Assembly: GCA_015680685.1 (NCBI GenBank)
Contig: MNCI01018115.1
Span: forward strand, 25,439-89,438
Reading direction: 5' to 3'
DNA: 64,000 bases
Source: Gnetum montanum
Taxonomy: Eukaryota > Streptophyta > Gnetopsida > Gnetales > Gnetaceae
Below, piece by piece: positions 1 through 12,159 of the stretch. Positions within the stretch are counted from its first letter, which is position 1, and each line of letters begins with the position of its first letter. A program made the position numbers and the translations under genes. The notes below the pieces were generated by a model. The model saw only the letters and a list, made by a program, of their open reading frames with translations. It ran no database searches and was not told the origin of the DNA.

Positions 1-1839
1 ATTTGGACTTGAGATGATGGAAACTAGTTTACGGCCATTGATACCTAATGTATATTTTGTGCTACAAGAATAATACTCTACTAAACTTTCATCTTAGAAT
101 CAATGGAGGAAATGTGGACAATGGTGGTGGTGCTAATTCCTTAGGTTCTTTTCTAGAATTGGAGGTTTTCATCTTAGTTGTTTTGACAAGCCTTTGTTCT
201 ATCTATTCCACTTCTTTTACACATCTTTCACTCAAAGGGCTTTAGGTTGGTTTCTATGAAATTTTTTGTAATCTTGCAGGTTCAAACTATGACCTAAAAC
301 TACTTTTCTCTTCTCCTTGTCTGGAACCACTAGTCTCCATAGTTACTAGTGGTTCCACCTTTTTGATGAGAAAGTCAAAGTTAAAGAAGTAGGTCATGTT
401 CTGGTTCAGCACTACTAGATCAACAACTGTCATAGTTGCAAGATTTATCAAGATCAAGAACGTCTCTATCTAATATGCTGGTTATACTTTAATTCCTAGG
501 ATAGTTGCTAGAACCTACCTTTTTTTGTTTTTTTCTTCCACCTACAAAGAAGTGTGGATGGTTTCTAAACTAAGTGTTTCTTCTACTTTTGCAAGCAACT
601 TCAAGCCTTTGGAAAATGAGGAACTTTGAAATTCTTGTAAAAATATTTCTATTCAAGAATCACGGTCAACTTTAGGCTAGATTAGGTAAACTTTGAATCT
701 TTAAGATTCCAATTTGTTGATGGTTCCATTATTGGTACCTACAAAAAAAATCTTAGGAATAACTTGTAAATCATTAAAGTTCCACACAAGTAAAAAAAGG
801 TTCCATAGGCCCCCCTCTATACTTGAGTTTCATGTAATACTTATGAAGGAAAATGGATACATTGAACCTTTGACATAATTCAATAGATAATTCAAAAATT
901 CTTTGTATTGGAACTACATTTATCAGACAGAGTTGTTGTACCATTATGCACTGAATCAATTCTTCAATATGAGCTAAATGATTTACCCTTCTAGATATTA
1001 AACTAATTGGGAATTTGGGATATTGGAGGTCAACTACTACATTTCTTAATAAGAAATTTTGATAACCACCTAGCAAAATTAGTATGAAAGCCCAAAGTTT
1101 AATAAACAAGCATGAAGAGAAAGGAATGGAATCTTTTAGTTTAGCTAGATAGAGCTCTTCCAAAGAAAGATGCAGATTTCACAAGATAGTAGCATGTAGA
1201 TTGATCCCAATGAAATGATGTAGAGTATTCTCTACCTTAACATCTTCTTTCCTTACTGCAACTTGATTTTGAACTAGTAATAATGAAGCCACAATAACAT
1301 TTGTAATGTTTTAGGAATCCAATTTATCCACTAGGGTTCCTCTAGAGCCAACATTCTGATTGTGATAGACTTCTTCTTTGCTAGCCCTACTAAATTTTAC
1401 TGCCATTGGTTTTCCAACTACTCCCATCTCCTTTATGCTCACGACTTTGACCTTCAATTTCTACAAAGATAACCACCCTGTTGCTATGATATTTGCTCTA
1501 GTTGCACTTTCATAATACATGGGATGAAGAAAAACAAAGAAAGTTGCAAGAATGAATAAGTTGAGCACCATAGATTCATTTTGTCTATACAAGAATTAAC
1601 CTTCTAGGTAATTGAAAGAATGAAGTAATTGTAGGAGCAATGATTCTTTTTATTTAATCATAGGAAACCCTATTAGACATAGTACATACTATATTACTAT
1701 ACCCTAACCTTTTGGCACCATGGATAGTTGTTAAAGTTGTAACCTTGGATATCTTAGAGTCTCAAAATTATTCCTACAAGCTTGCCTAGCTCTTAGCTTT
1801 TAAGCTTTCTATGTATTTGATCTTAGTTTTTAAATCTTC

Positions 1840-1877
1840 AAAAAAAAAAGAAAAAAAAAAGAAAAAAAAAAGGAAAA
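1840..1877. repeat. Adenine-rich tract
   Basis: Three runs of 8 to 10 adenines separated by single or double guanines. It could be the tail of an old retroposon, but no LINE or SINE body is recognisable next to it. Confidence 0.6.
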
Positions 1878-3130
1878 ACTTGTAGAACTTTACTTTGCTT
1901 GAAACAACACTCTTCTTGCTCTATATCCTTCTTTGCTTGGTTTGTAGAAATTTTTTGTGAAGATCCAACTAACTTTAATTTGCTTCTATCTCACACTAAT
2001 AACATTAATTTGAATATGATGTGCTTTAAATTTTGAATTACGTGAGCCAATATACACTTTCAAAACCTTTTGCTCTAGTGGTATCATTTGCAGTTGCAAT
2101 AGCATTTAAATTATGCTTAGTGTTGATATAGTTCTATCTTTAATAATGATGTTATTCTTATAGAAATGTTCTTTGCACTCCTACAAGGATACCTCTATGA
2201 ACTAAGGGTTGAAATACTTAGTGCACACCTATAAATGATCTTTGGATCAATGTAATTCTCGATATATCAAAAATTGTTAAATAAAGTGTCATAGGATCTC
2301 CAATATAATATGGACTTAACCTACCACACATGAACAAGGACTAATAGGGAAACTATGAAAAAGTAAGGTTTTCATGTTAAAAATGACTAAGTATAAATCC
2401 CTAGAAAAAATGACCAAGTATAAACCATTGGAAAATAAGCTAAGTGTGAAATAGAGTATGAGGGACATAATACAGCTAAGTATAAACCTTATATAAAAGA
2501 GCATAGAATATTAATACCATAATATTAAGAGAAGCATCTCATGTGCCTTCCCAAACAACAAGATTTTTGTTTTGAAAAACAACTAAGTGTAAAATGCTAA
2601 GAAATTAACTAAGTATATAATACAATGTAGGATATAGAATAAATTCTAAAGTATAGACCATAAGTAAATTAGTGCAAAACAATGAAAATGAGATGCTAAG
2701 ATGTGGGGGAAGGGTCTTGATCCCTTTTTAAATAATAAAATGCTTCATTGATGAGTGCTGAAGTATTTGCCTCCTATGTAGAGTCAAGCTATAAGTGATA
2801 GGTAAAAAACATAAGTATGAAAAAACCAATAAAAGAAGCTTGAATCTTAAGAAAAATATCAATTTGGAGGATAGAACTGAACCTATAAAGGGTTAGGATA
2901 TGGATGATGAAGTTGTAGGCATGATTTAGAGTCAATTTCAGGACAAAACAGGGCTATTTCGGCTAAGGGTCTTGTCAATGATGATAGTACAAATTGTATC
3001 TCCTCCTATACTATGTAGAACATACTTCTAGGGCAAGAACATGTGAATTTTAAAAAGGGTGTTCATACTATTCTTTGAACCTAATACCTTTAAGCATAAA
3101 TGTGTGCAAGTGAACGAATTGACCAACAAA

Positions 3131-3372
3131 ATTATCTAAGATGTAAGAGGTTTTTAGAGTAGTTATTTAGGAGATGCATAGCTTGTATGGTTAGAATTAT
3201 ATATTTTGGTTTTGTTATAACAAGTATATATTGTAATGTTAGTTTTGTTTTTTGTTTTTTAATAGATTATTTATTTAGTTCAAAAAATTATTTAAGGTGT
3301 GAGAGATTTTAAGAATAGTTATTTAGAGGGTGTATAGATTGTATGTTTAGGAATATATATATATATATATAT
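3131..3372. repeat. Diverged tandem duplication ending in a TA microsatellite
   Basis: A segment of about 80 bases (3131-3215, attatctaagatgtaagagg...) recurs at 3285-3365 with many substitutions, giving a period of about 153 bases. The second copy ends in a run of TA dinucleotides. No gene is implied. Confidence 0.5.
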
Positions 3373-3469
3373 AGCTATTATGTTATTCAGTAGAGAGTAT
3401 TTCATGTTTTGCATGATGCCTTCAAAAAGTTGAGAATAGGCCTTAAGCCTTATGATTCTTGGCCAATTA

Positions 3470-3745
3470 AATTTAGGTTCTGGAATTAATTTGATATCTT
3501 AAGAAACATATAAGACATGGAACCTACTACCATTAAAAAGGTATAACATAAGACTAGAGCTTGTAGACCAATCAGTCATCATCTCTTTAGGATAGATAGA
3601 AGATGTGGTGACCACTATTAATGAGTGATCTTATCTAGCAGATTTTCTTATGATTTATATGAAGAATAGTAAGGGAAAATTTCCTATCATTATGGGGAGA
3701 GAATTTCTTTGCATAATTACAGATGCAAAGAATTCCATGCATTAC
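3470..3745 (+). pseudogene. Gypsy aspartic protease relic (Element 0)
   Basis: Translation in one frame with a few stops gives a stretch aligning with the protease regions of Elements 1 and 4 in this window: GSGINLIS, a YKTWNLLPLK block, LELVDQSVIISLG, and KGKFPIIMGREFLCI. The last is the conserved I-[IL]-G-R segment of retroviral-type proteases. The catalytic Asp-Ser/Thr-Gly itself is not preserved; only the Gly-Ser-Gly-Ile tail is seen. The usual neighbours, Gag upstream and RT downstream, are missing. Homology continues to about 3810, where a LINE has been inserted. It is a dead fragment of an LTR retrotransposon whose 3' noncoding part resumes near 5010. Confidence 0.75.
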
Positions 3746-3810
3746 TTATGATAATAAAGTGTGTAGTTATGGACCAAAATTTTAGAACAACAACATGATC
3801 CTTATACGAG

Positions 3811-4860
3811 CCCACAACATCATCATTATCCTACCCTTGTCCCAACAAAATGGGGTTAGCTACATTAGTTCTTTTTCTTTATTTACCTCTATGAAGAACT
3901 AGATTTTTATTTATTTGTAGTTTTTAAAAATCATCTTTGATCATTTTCCCTATGTTTTCTTTGATCTTCCTTTTGGTGGTTTTTCTATAATAGTGATGTA
4001 GCAACCTTTGCTTATAGAATCATTATCTAATTTTCTTTAAACATATCCAAACCATCTAAGCTGCCATTCTTGTAGCTTATCTAAAATAGAAGCTACTCCA
4101 AGTCTTTCTCTAATGTTTGTATTATGTTGTTTATCTCTTCCAATAACATTCAACATCCACTGAAACATTTGCATTTCTGCCACACTAATTTGTTGTTTAT
4201 GCTACTTTTGTACTATCAAACATTCAACACCATATAAGATAGTAGGACTAATTGTTGTCCTATAAAATTTTCCCTTTAATTTTATTAGTAATATTTTATC
4301 ATATAGCACACCATTAGCCTACATTTTGACAATCTTGCCTTAATTTTGTTTTTGATGATTGATGCTAGGTAGTGAAACTGTTTATAGGGATAGATTTTTT
4401 TTCCTTGAATAGATAATTCTATTTCATCACTATTTATGCTATCATTAAAATCACATTTCATATAATCTATCTTACTTATGCTAATTTTAAGCCTTTTGAT
4501 TCTAGAGCATGTATCCACTTCTCTATTTTAGCAGTAATATTTTCTTGAGATGTATCAGTTAATACAATATCATTTGCAAATAGCATACACTAAGGGATAT
4601 CATCTTGTATTTTCTTTGTTAATTCATTAATAATAGTAGCAAAAAAATATGGACTAAGTGTAGACCCTTAATATAGACCTACTGTAATTAGAAAATCAGA
4701 TGTTGTTCCACAAGCTATTTTAATTTTTGTGGTATCTCCTTCATACATGTCTTGAATCATTTTAATATATTTATTAAGGATGTTTTTCCATCTCAAGGTC
4801 CACAAAATAATATACCAACCCACAACAAACTTGATAAACATGTGAGCAAAAAGACACAAT
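3811..4860 (-). mobile_element. 5'-truncated RTE-type LINE (reverse transcriptase relic)
   Basis: Reading from 4859 downward gives the C-terminal half of a non-LTR reverse transcriptase of the plant RTE group. The blocks are MIQDMYEG, a TVGLx-GSTLSPYFF block, CMLFANDIVLTD, the KISISKIDYM strand, and KQFHYLASII followed by a KIKARLSKCR block. The active-site FADD is mutated to FAND. A His-Gln pair before GSTLSP has become Tyr-stop, as expected from C-to-T change. The 3' end, near 3815-3850, carries the motif complementary to gctaaccccattttgttggg, typical of plant RTE tails. The element lies inside the gypsy relic Element 0 and is not active. The 5' boundary near 4860 is approximate. Confidence 0.85.
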
Positions 4861-5009
4861 AGCCACTAAACCAAAAGATACCTAATGAGTAAGAAATGAG
4901 AGCATTAAACTATTCAAAACATGCATGGAAACATCCAACCTACTTATCAACTCATATTCGAAGAAAATGATCCAAATAGAGAACCCAAAAAAGGATATCC
5001 TAAATCTTG

Positions 5010-5277
5010 ATCATACACCAAGAATAAGTAATGAACATGGAGATTCAAAACCTATAATTAAGAATAAAAAAGAAAACATATATGGATAATCTAACATGGA
5101 AAAACCATCTAGTCCAAAAGGATGTGTATCTCCAAATGATGAAATCTTGATTATCATTAATGTCACATGGGATAATAAATGAAAACATAAATCACTAATG
5201 ATGATAAACAAGAAACCTATAGTGTATGATCTTGAGGATGTAGAGTCTATATTTTGAACACTTGTCCATCAATTTAG
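5010..5277 (+). pseudogene. Relic of an acidic second ORF (Element 0)
   Basis: The stretch 5055-5165 aligns at nucleotide and protein level with the end of the acidic ORF of Element 2 (24460-24587). Both carry a Lys/Glu-rich segment, then a Pro-Ser-rich segment, then SPNDE/SPNDP. The reading frame here is broken by stops. Element 0 therefore belongs to the same lineage as Element 2, in which this ORF takes the place of pol. Function unknown. The adjoining part between the LINE and 5010 shows nothing else I can name. Confidence 0.5.
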
Positions 5278-6477
5278 TCATGGGGGTAATTCTCTATCTT
5301 GAATTAGAAATTGATAACTACATTTTATTTTATTTTTATTTTATAAATTTTTAGTTTAGAATTTCTATCATACTTTTCTTAATTCTTTAATATATTTATC
5401 ATTATTTGATATTTTCACAATTCTTATCATTTTTTTTCAATGCTTTAATATTTTTTAAATTCTTTATACATTTTCCTATTTTTGTATATCTTTGATCCTT
5501 TCTACAATTTTCTTATTCTTGATGAACATATTTTTGTTGATTTTTTCTAATCAAGTATCAAATAATAAGCAACATATAGTTAAAATAATGTGAATTTCAC
5601 CCTATGTTATCAAATCATTGAAGAACTAATTGTATATATAGTGGAACCACATCATCCATTCACTCATTTCTAATAATAAGAGGTTCTTACCAAGGACATA
5701 ATGAGATTCTCATCACAATAAAACTAAAAGAAATATGGGATCATTATGGTTGGATAGAAAGGTTAAGAAACATGTGGGAATGAAAAGGGTGTGGCATCAA
5801 GGTGATTTGTGAATTCTATAAAGATACTTTTATAAGTCTTATTACACTATTAAGTTGTATCATTAATTTGTGTTCTAATGCAAATTGGAGCCATGTACTA
5901 AAATAAAGGTTTTCTTGCCATGTTACTGGAAAGACATATTATCCATGCTTGAAGGTAGGTAACTTCTCAGGAATATAAAAAGGTTTTTTAGACTTGCATT
6001 AGTTACAAGGATAGAAAGGAATGTTACTCATGCTTGAAAGTATTTCTCTATTCAATGGCCAAGTCTCCTTCAAAATAAAATACTTAATTAATAAATTATT
6101 TTCTTGGTCTTCATTACCAAGTGGTGATATTCCTTGTGGTTATGATCATTTTATGGTCATAAGTTTTGGAATGATATAATGCAATATCATTAGTAAGTGG
6201 TATGAACTTGGTTTGAATCTTGGATTAATAGGATAATGATCATTTTAATCATGCACTATGCACAAATTCATTATGCTTACGGTAATACATCTCACGTACC
6301 ATTTTCTGCAATCCCTCCTACTACTATTCCACCTTCCTATTATATATAATTATAATTTCATGGTTTTGAATAACATAGTGTTATTTTCTTATAGGAGCAA
6401 TATTAACTTGGGTGTATTGGATGATAGGTATGGTTTATAGTCAACTTCTTGAGTACCTAAGGATGCTTAGAGGTGTG
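5278..6477 (+). mobile_element. 3' noncoding region of Element 0 (first part)
   Basis: It begins with the purine-tract-like TCATGGGGGTA (5278-5288) and then a T-rich spacer. The blocks found in the same order in Elements 1, 2, 3 and 4 follow: ataagaggttcttacc (near 5680), a gggtgtggcatcaagg block (near 5790), and the ggaaagacat...ccatgcttgaagg block (5928-5960), repeated in weaker form near 6010. No coding potential is seen. The region is cut at 6477 by the minus-strand element M and resumes at 45686. Confidence 0.75.
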
Positions 6478-7297
6478 TGAGGAGTAGTGGGTAGTCCTTA
6501 CACTCAACCATATGAATCACAAGTGTTTACATGTGATTTGGCCAAATTATATGGACTTATTTATGTAAGTGACCAATATTCTTAAATGATGAATTATGTA
6601 GTTGTAAGTCATTGTCTTCCCAAGTTATACTTGTGTTTATTAGTGTGTATGGTCAAGTGTGGTTGAGGCATAAGGCATTTATTTTTATATTATTTTTTCT
6701 CCTACTTACTAAATGATTGAATGAATAGATATTTAATGATTAAATTAACTAACTAACTAATTAATTTATTAACTAACTATCCTGATGTAAAGTATCTACT
6801 ACTAGGTGTACCAAGTATCCACAGTTGAGATTACTAAGAATTAATATGTTATGCTTGAAGTGGTCATACTCACATGCATATGAATCATAAAATTAATTAC
6901 TTAAGAACAAGAATTTAAATTTCATGTAAAGTAAAGTGCTTAAAATTAGATTTAGGCTAGTCTCAGTGCTACAATGGATATAGAAAATCTTGATTTTATT
7001 GTTGTTCATGAAAATGTATCTAGATACATGTGCACTTGAATAAAATGTTGTACAATCTCATAAATCCATGCTATGGGCACTTAGGGAAAAAGTATTCTAA
7101 CTTTTGAAGGAATAAATTACAATAATTTAGCTAAGGTTATGAATGAAAGATGCCATAAATGTGAGGGGTATGCACATTTATATAGGAAATGACTACATCA
7201 GCATCGACATACTTGCGTCAATGCATCCTAGCATGCATCGACAAGGCTACATTGACAGACATGTGTTGACACAACCTATCTTATTGATTGTTTATCA
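6478..7297 (-). repeat. 3' LTR of minus-strand element M
   Basis: On the plus strand it starts at a mutated TGAGGAGTAGTGGG (consensus TGATGAGTGGCGAGG) and ends in ATCA at 7297, directly followed by TACCTCCATGAC, the complement of the purine tract. It contains a minus-strand TATA box (complement of TTTATATAGG, 7177-7184). A second copy lies at 45215-45685. The five bases before it (gtgtg) nearly match those after the far copy (gtgta). This supports one insertion now stretched over 39 kb by nested elements. Confidence 0.75.
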
Positions 7298-7873
7298 TAC
7301 CTCCATGACTAATTGAAGACTCATCCTTAATTGAAAAAAATTGGGATCAAGTTTCTTACAAAATTTAGGAAAGTATGGAATTTATTAATAGAAATATTAA
7401 TTGACTGACTCTAACTAACTTTGAGTGTCGGATTGTCTAGTTTTACAAAAATAAATGTCCTTTTACAAAAAAATTGAACACTTGGGAAAAATTTTAGTAG
7501 GCACTTGTTGAATGGATGGAGGCATGATGAATTCTCATACTATGCCTAGAGGTGGAGGCTCTTGTAGTTTAGTGTTCCTTCATCTCACCCTAGTGCTACT
7601 AGTAGCTAAGGATGCCCTGATGCTACTACTACTTTTGCTAAAAGTTTAAAAGCATCTTGGATTGCATTAATCTTTTTTTTGTTGCTTCATGGATTGTACA
7701 TAGTTCAGGTTGCTTCACCTCTATGGGTTGGTGTAGAAGTATCCCATGGGTATGACATCGAAGAAAACATTGTTTTCACATTAATAAACTAGGCTGTGAA
7801 TATCTCACATTCAATATTGAACATCTTTACAAGGTTTTGCAGATCCTGGTAATCATTCATCCTCCTTACCAGG
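7298..7873 (-). mobile_element. 3' noncoding region of element M
   Basis: The complement of the purine tract (7298-7309) is followed by the complement of the actcatcctt...agt hairpin block that precedes the purine tract in the other elements here. The rest is weakly conserved and has no open frame. The ccagg at 7869-7873 is the left copy of the duplication made by the solo LTR. Confidence 0.65.
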
Positions 7874-8639
7874 TGATGAGTGGCGAGGTACCCCTACACT
7901 CAACCATACGAATACGATCATCTCACGCATGATCCGGTCAAACTCCAAGGACAAAGTGCTTACGAGCCTTATGGAACACTTAAGGTTAATCAATCGTTGT
8001 CTTCCCAAACTTACTTGTATTGTCACGGTTGTATGGTTAAGTAAGTTCGAGGTATGTGATTTTTATATCTTTTATCTTTTTAATGCCTATGCTAATAGGG
8101 AGAGGGTGAAGAGACTAAGTGACTAACTTATATTAACTATTCACTAACAAAGTTCTAATCTTCTTAGCACCAGTATCCGTTCCCACTTGCTACACACACC
8201 CTGAACCAGTGCAACGCTGCTAGGATTACCAAACACTATTCGTTACTGGATTACCAAGCATTAATGCACTTAACTAGGAGAGTTAAGGGTTGAGAGAGAT
8301 TAATTATCTAAGAAAGCATTTAAATAATTAACAATAATAAAATGCTATTTAGCTTAGTCCATATGCTACAAGGTTTATCAGAAAGTTCATCTTTATTTCC
8401 GTACATAAATGTGTGCTCAGGTATAATTTGCTTGAATAAAGATCTGTTCACTTTGAGACTCCTACTGCAGGAACATGGAAATTATTCTAACTCTAGAATG
8501 GTAAAAATGCTATAGTTTGGCTAAGGGTATAGATCTAGATTGAGAAACAAGGGAAAGACGCCTCTTATTCATAGAACTGACGACGGGCTGTGATATCGCG
8601 TACGCGATATCATGACTAATGTGATATCGCGGCTCATCA
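7874..8639 (-). repeat. Solo LTR with perfect 5-bp target duplication
   Basis: A 766-bp LTR in minus orientation runs from TGATGAGTGGCGAGG to GGCTCATCA and is flanked by CCAGG (7869-7873 and 8640-8644). The flanking sequence on both sides is element M, so the LTR was inserted there and its partner and body were lost by LTR-LTR recombination. It carries the GATATCG-type palindrome in U3 (8591-8612). Its sequence is closest to the LTR at 62658-63657. Confidence 0.92.
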
Positions 8640-11050
8640 CCAGGTTCTCAACAATGGATCATTGATTAGTAAATATGCATATTATAACTTTAAGCTTCAC
8701 ATTAGCTATCTCTAACTTTTGTTTTTTCTCTTTATGGAACTTTAACTTTGCCTCATAGAGAAGATAGGAAATGGTAACTTGCTTCTCTAGTTTAGACTTT
8801 GGCCTCCTCATTGTTAGCATTGCCAAGTTTTCATATCGGAGGTTGGCAAGCCCCATATACTCTATCATCTCCTCAATCTACAACTTTATTAGATGGATTT
8901 CTACCTTGTTATATGCATTTAGTCCATTGAAGATTAAGTTCCATACATTGCCTCTTTGCTAGAGTTGTTGGAGAACCTCATTCATCTTCACCTTTGTCAA
9001 TTTTATTTCTTTTTCATTAACCTCCTTGAATAGACTAACCTAGTCCTTGTAATGATTCTTCACTCCAAATTTTAGGACCTCATTCATCTAGGCTTTTACC
9101 TTGATTTTAGTCTTTTAGTAAAGAGCACAAACCTTCTTCATCAAGAGATTCTTATTTTTGGCTGCTAACCTCCTTAAGTCCAAGCTCACCTTGGCAAGCT
9201 GCTCTTGTTATTGGCAGATATATTCAACTAGTTGATCCTTTTAATGCTTAATTTTTTGTAGGTTGTGATTTTCCTTCATGAGGATTAAGTTCTCCTTATG
9301 AACTTGTCACATTTCCTTGATAGTGTTGATATTTTTGTTGAAGCTATTGGAAAAATTCATCTCTTATAAGTTCTAGTTGGAGAATGGCAAGGTTAGAGAG
9401 GTAGGCTCTCAACTTAGCAACTTCAATGGTCAACCATTGATTGGTCATGGTAGCCTCCTCAAGTTGTGCATTAACAATCAATAGTTTTTCCCTTTTCTTA
9501 AGAAATTATGACTTGTTTGTAGTAATGTCATCCAGGAGATCAAAGAAATTTGAAAGCTATTTCCTGGATTTCACTAGTCTTTCCAATAGCTCCTTGTGTT
9601 AGGAAGTACTCATTTGACCACTTCTTGTTCTTGCAGATGCATGGATTTTTGTCATGGTAGCAATTTTTAGTAAAAATTCCACAAGAGCATAAAGAACCTC
9701 CACTACTTTGTGAACCACCATCTCTACTACTATCCCTTAGACCTTGTTCTGCATCACTAGGACCACTGTCCCCTAACATTCCTCTAACATGACTGAGAAT
9801 TCCATATCATTTACTGAATTCTCAGGAAATGTTTATTCAAGAATGGACATTATGACTTTCTTGGCACTTGGATTAGGCCTCATAGATGCTTGGTTCCTTT
9901 CCATGGAGAATAGCAAGGTCATTTGACTATCTAGCTAATTGATGATCCTTGTGACCTCATTCAGATGACTCATGATTGGATGGTAAATAAATGACTTTCC
10001 ACAACTTGTAGATCCCTATTACTAGAGTTGTAGGTTGTGGTGGTGGTTGTTGCTCCTCTTTCTATAACTTGGATACTTCCTTATCTTTCATAATCTCCTA
10101 TCAAGATTCAAAAAGAGTGTAGTAGACCACATCACTTGGGTAGCGAGCTATCCCCCCCCCCCATTTTGTACAATTTGTGAATCAAACATGAAAAGGAGAG
10201 TGTCTTCCTATCCTTCTCATTTTCCTTGAAGCATTTCTTGATTTCTAGAAAAATAATTTAAGGTAAGTTGATTGGGAATTTCTTGCTTGGAGTTGTGCAT
10301 GACCTAGAGAAGAAGGTTGTCACCTTACTTGGCCTCACTGTTGGATTTAGATGATAGGTCACAATTTTAAAATAAGCTCGCTTCACCTATGTAAGGGCAT
10401 TTTTCTCCTCACAGTCTAGCTCATAGCATCACTAAATCCATTCCTTCTTTACCTTTGGATCAACTTGCATTGATATTTCAATAAGTTTTACCCCAATGTT
10501 GGATAAACCATGGGCTTCCACTATAGTCTCAATTGAGTAAAAGATGATGATATCTTTAATTTTCATTAACACATTTCCTTGTTAGTTATTTTAGAATAAG
10601 TACATATTCCCTATGTACCACTCTTCATTGTTAGAGAGAATGAACTACAAGGGGAAATCCTACAGTTGAGTTTTGATCTCTTTTGGTGCCAATTCCAAGA
10701 AGGGTCTAAAGTTTAACTCCTATAGGATAGAACTTTAGACCTACTTGGTCTTGATTCTATGAGGATGACATCCAAGTTAGACCTTGGCTTAGAAGCCTCA
10801 TCCTACCTAGATTGGTTCATTTCTGTAGTGAGAATCTACCTAACAGATTCCACTTTGGGTTCCCTTCAAAGAGGTCTAGTAGTGTGCATCACCTTAGCTA
10901 CTTGTTCTTGGGGTTGTGGTTACTGCTATTATTGGTCCCTTCCTCCTTAGGGTTGCTTTTCCCTAAGCTACAATGACCCTTCTGCTTGCATTCCTCATTT
11001 TGGTGCCATCTGTGAGCACAAACATAGCCTATAATTAGATCTTTAGTTCA
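8640..11050 (-). pseudogene. Third-ORF relic of element M (coiled-coil protein)
   Basis: The minus strand encodes broken stretches of a Lys/Glu/Leu-rich, probably coiled-coil protein. The best preserved part (8868-8659) includes EYMGLANLRYENLAMLT and LEKQVTISYLLYEAKLKF. A matching segment occurs on the minus strand near 61300-61500, also just upstream of a minus-strand 3' LTR. A further open piece at 9779-9540 is Ser/Gly/Cys-rich. The position, between the rest of the element and the 3' LTR, is where some plant Ty3/gypsy elements carry an extra ORF, sometimes called env-like. No signal peptide or membrane segment is evident, so I do not call it an envelope. Function unknown. Confidence 0.5.
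10152..10162. repeat. C homopolymer
   Basis: A run of 11 cytosines within the third-ORF relic. Its length is likely to be error-prone in the assembly. Confidence 0.9.
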
Positions 11051-12159
11051 TAACCTTAAGTTATTGAATACCCTTCTTTGTTATATTAGGTTATGTTGAT
11101 TTATTGGGCATTAAGAATTAATCATTTAAGTGCTTGTTTAGGATCTCTGGTTAGGTGTATTATTTTAATATTATTTTATTCTTAGCTATTAAAGTTTATT
11201 TCTTGGTATTAACACTTCACGGTGATTAATTTGATATTATTTTAATGGATTAATCTTGGAAATTTAGAAAAAATTGAAAAATGTTTTAAAGAAAAAAGAA
11301 AGGTTTGTGTCCCTCATGATGTAAAGCATACCTCCAATAGCTTGAGGGTTGAAGAATGGATAAAAACTAGTTAGCAATTTATGAGTTAGAAGGCTCAGAA
11401 TGTTCTTGGGCTTTGAAAAATTGCAAAAACTCCTTTAGTGCTTTTGAAAAATGATGAAAATGAGCTAAGTGTCATGTGTATATATAGAAATTTTCTACTG
11501 CATTGACTCATCCCACTATGTTGAATGGGTTGTGTTGACATAGCTGTTCTTAGCAATTTTTCCCATTAGAAACCAAAGGAATTTTTGGCAAGTTTTGGAA
11601 TGAAACAAGAGCTAAATGAAAGTCAAAGACATGGAGAAGAATGACAACACCATGAAAGAGGGTAGGTGTAGCCTAGGGGAAGTAATTCGATTGGATTTGG
11701 ATGAAGTTATGATGCCAAATAGAGCAAAACTTAATGTTTTAATGTTATCATGATAGTTGATTAAGCAAGTGATCTATGGTAGAAAATTAAACTTAAGTTA
11801 GCCAAAGAGAAGCAAGTGGATCCTCCGCAAATTAGGCACATGCCTCTCATGCCCTTGCATGCTATTATCACAGAGAGCCCATGGACCAAAGGATGATGAA
11901 TTGTGGGATTAAGTTAAATTCCATACACATGAATAGAATCTACCTATGGGTTATGCTATCTAGAAAAAAAACTAAATAATTGACTAGGGTATGAGGTAGT
12001 GAGGTAGTAGAACATAAGATGAATAAATTGTAGAAAGAAAACATGGAAGATATAATTGACATCCTAGTCACATAAGGTTCTTGGTGAAAATTGTGATTAA
12101 GATAATATGATTTTAATTTGTTCCAAGTCTGGAGCAAGTTCATTTCTTTTTTTTTTTTG
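11051..12159. other. No gene seen; AT-rich, probably element M
   Basis: No reading frame, LTR end or conserved block is recognisable. It lies between the third-ORF relic and a minus-strand 3' noncoding segment and is most simply part of M or of another old insertion in it. Confidence 0.4.

Larger units (their letters stand above)
1..3465. other. No recognisable gene; AT-rich diverged DNA
   Basis: I see no recognisable domain, LTR end or splice-supported gene here. The longest open frame is 129 codons on the minus strand (774-1163). It has no motif I know, and its surroundings have the base composition of decayed repeats. An adenine-rich tract and a diverged tandem repeat are listed separately. 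The stretch is probably old repeat sequence beyond recognition, possibly the upstream part of the gypsy relic that starts near 3470, but no Gag motif is visible to prove that. Confidence 0.5.

Noticed and set aside
8640-9780. Envelope glycoprotein for the third ORF
   Set aside because: No signal peptide, cleavage site or membrane anchor is visible; position alone is not enough.
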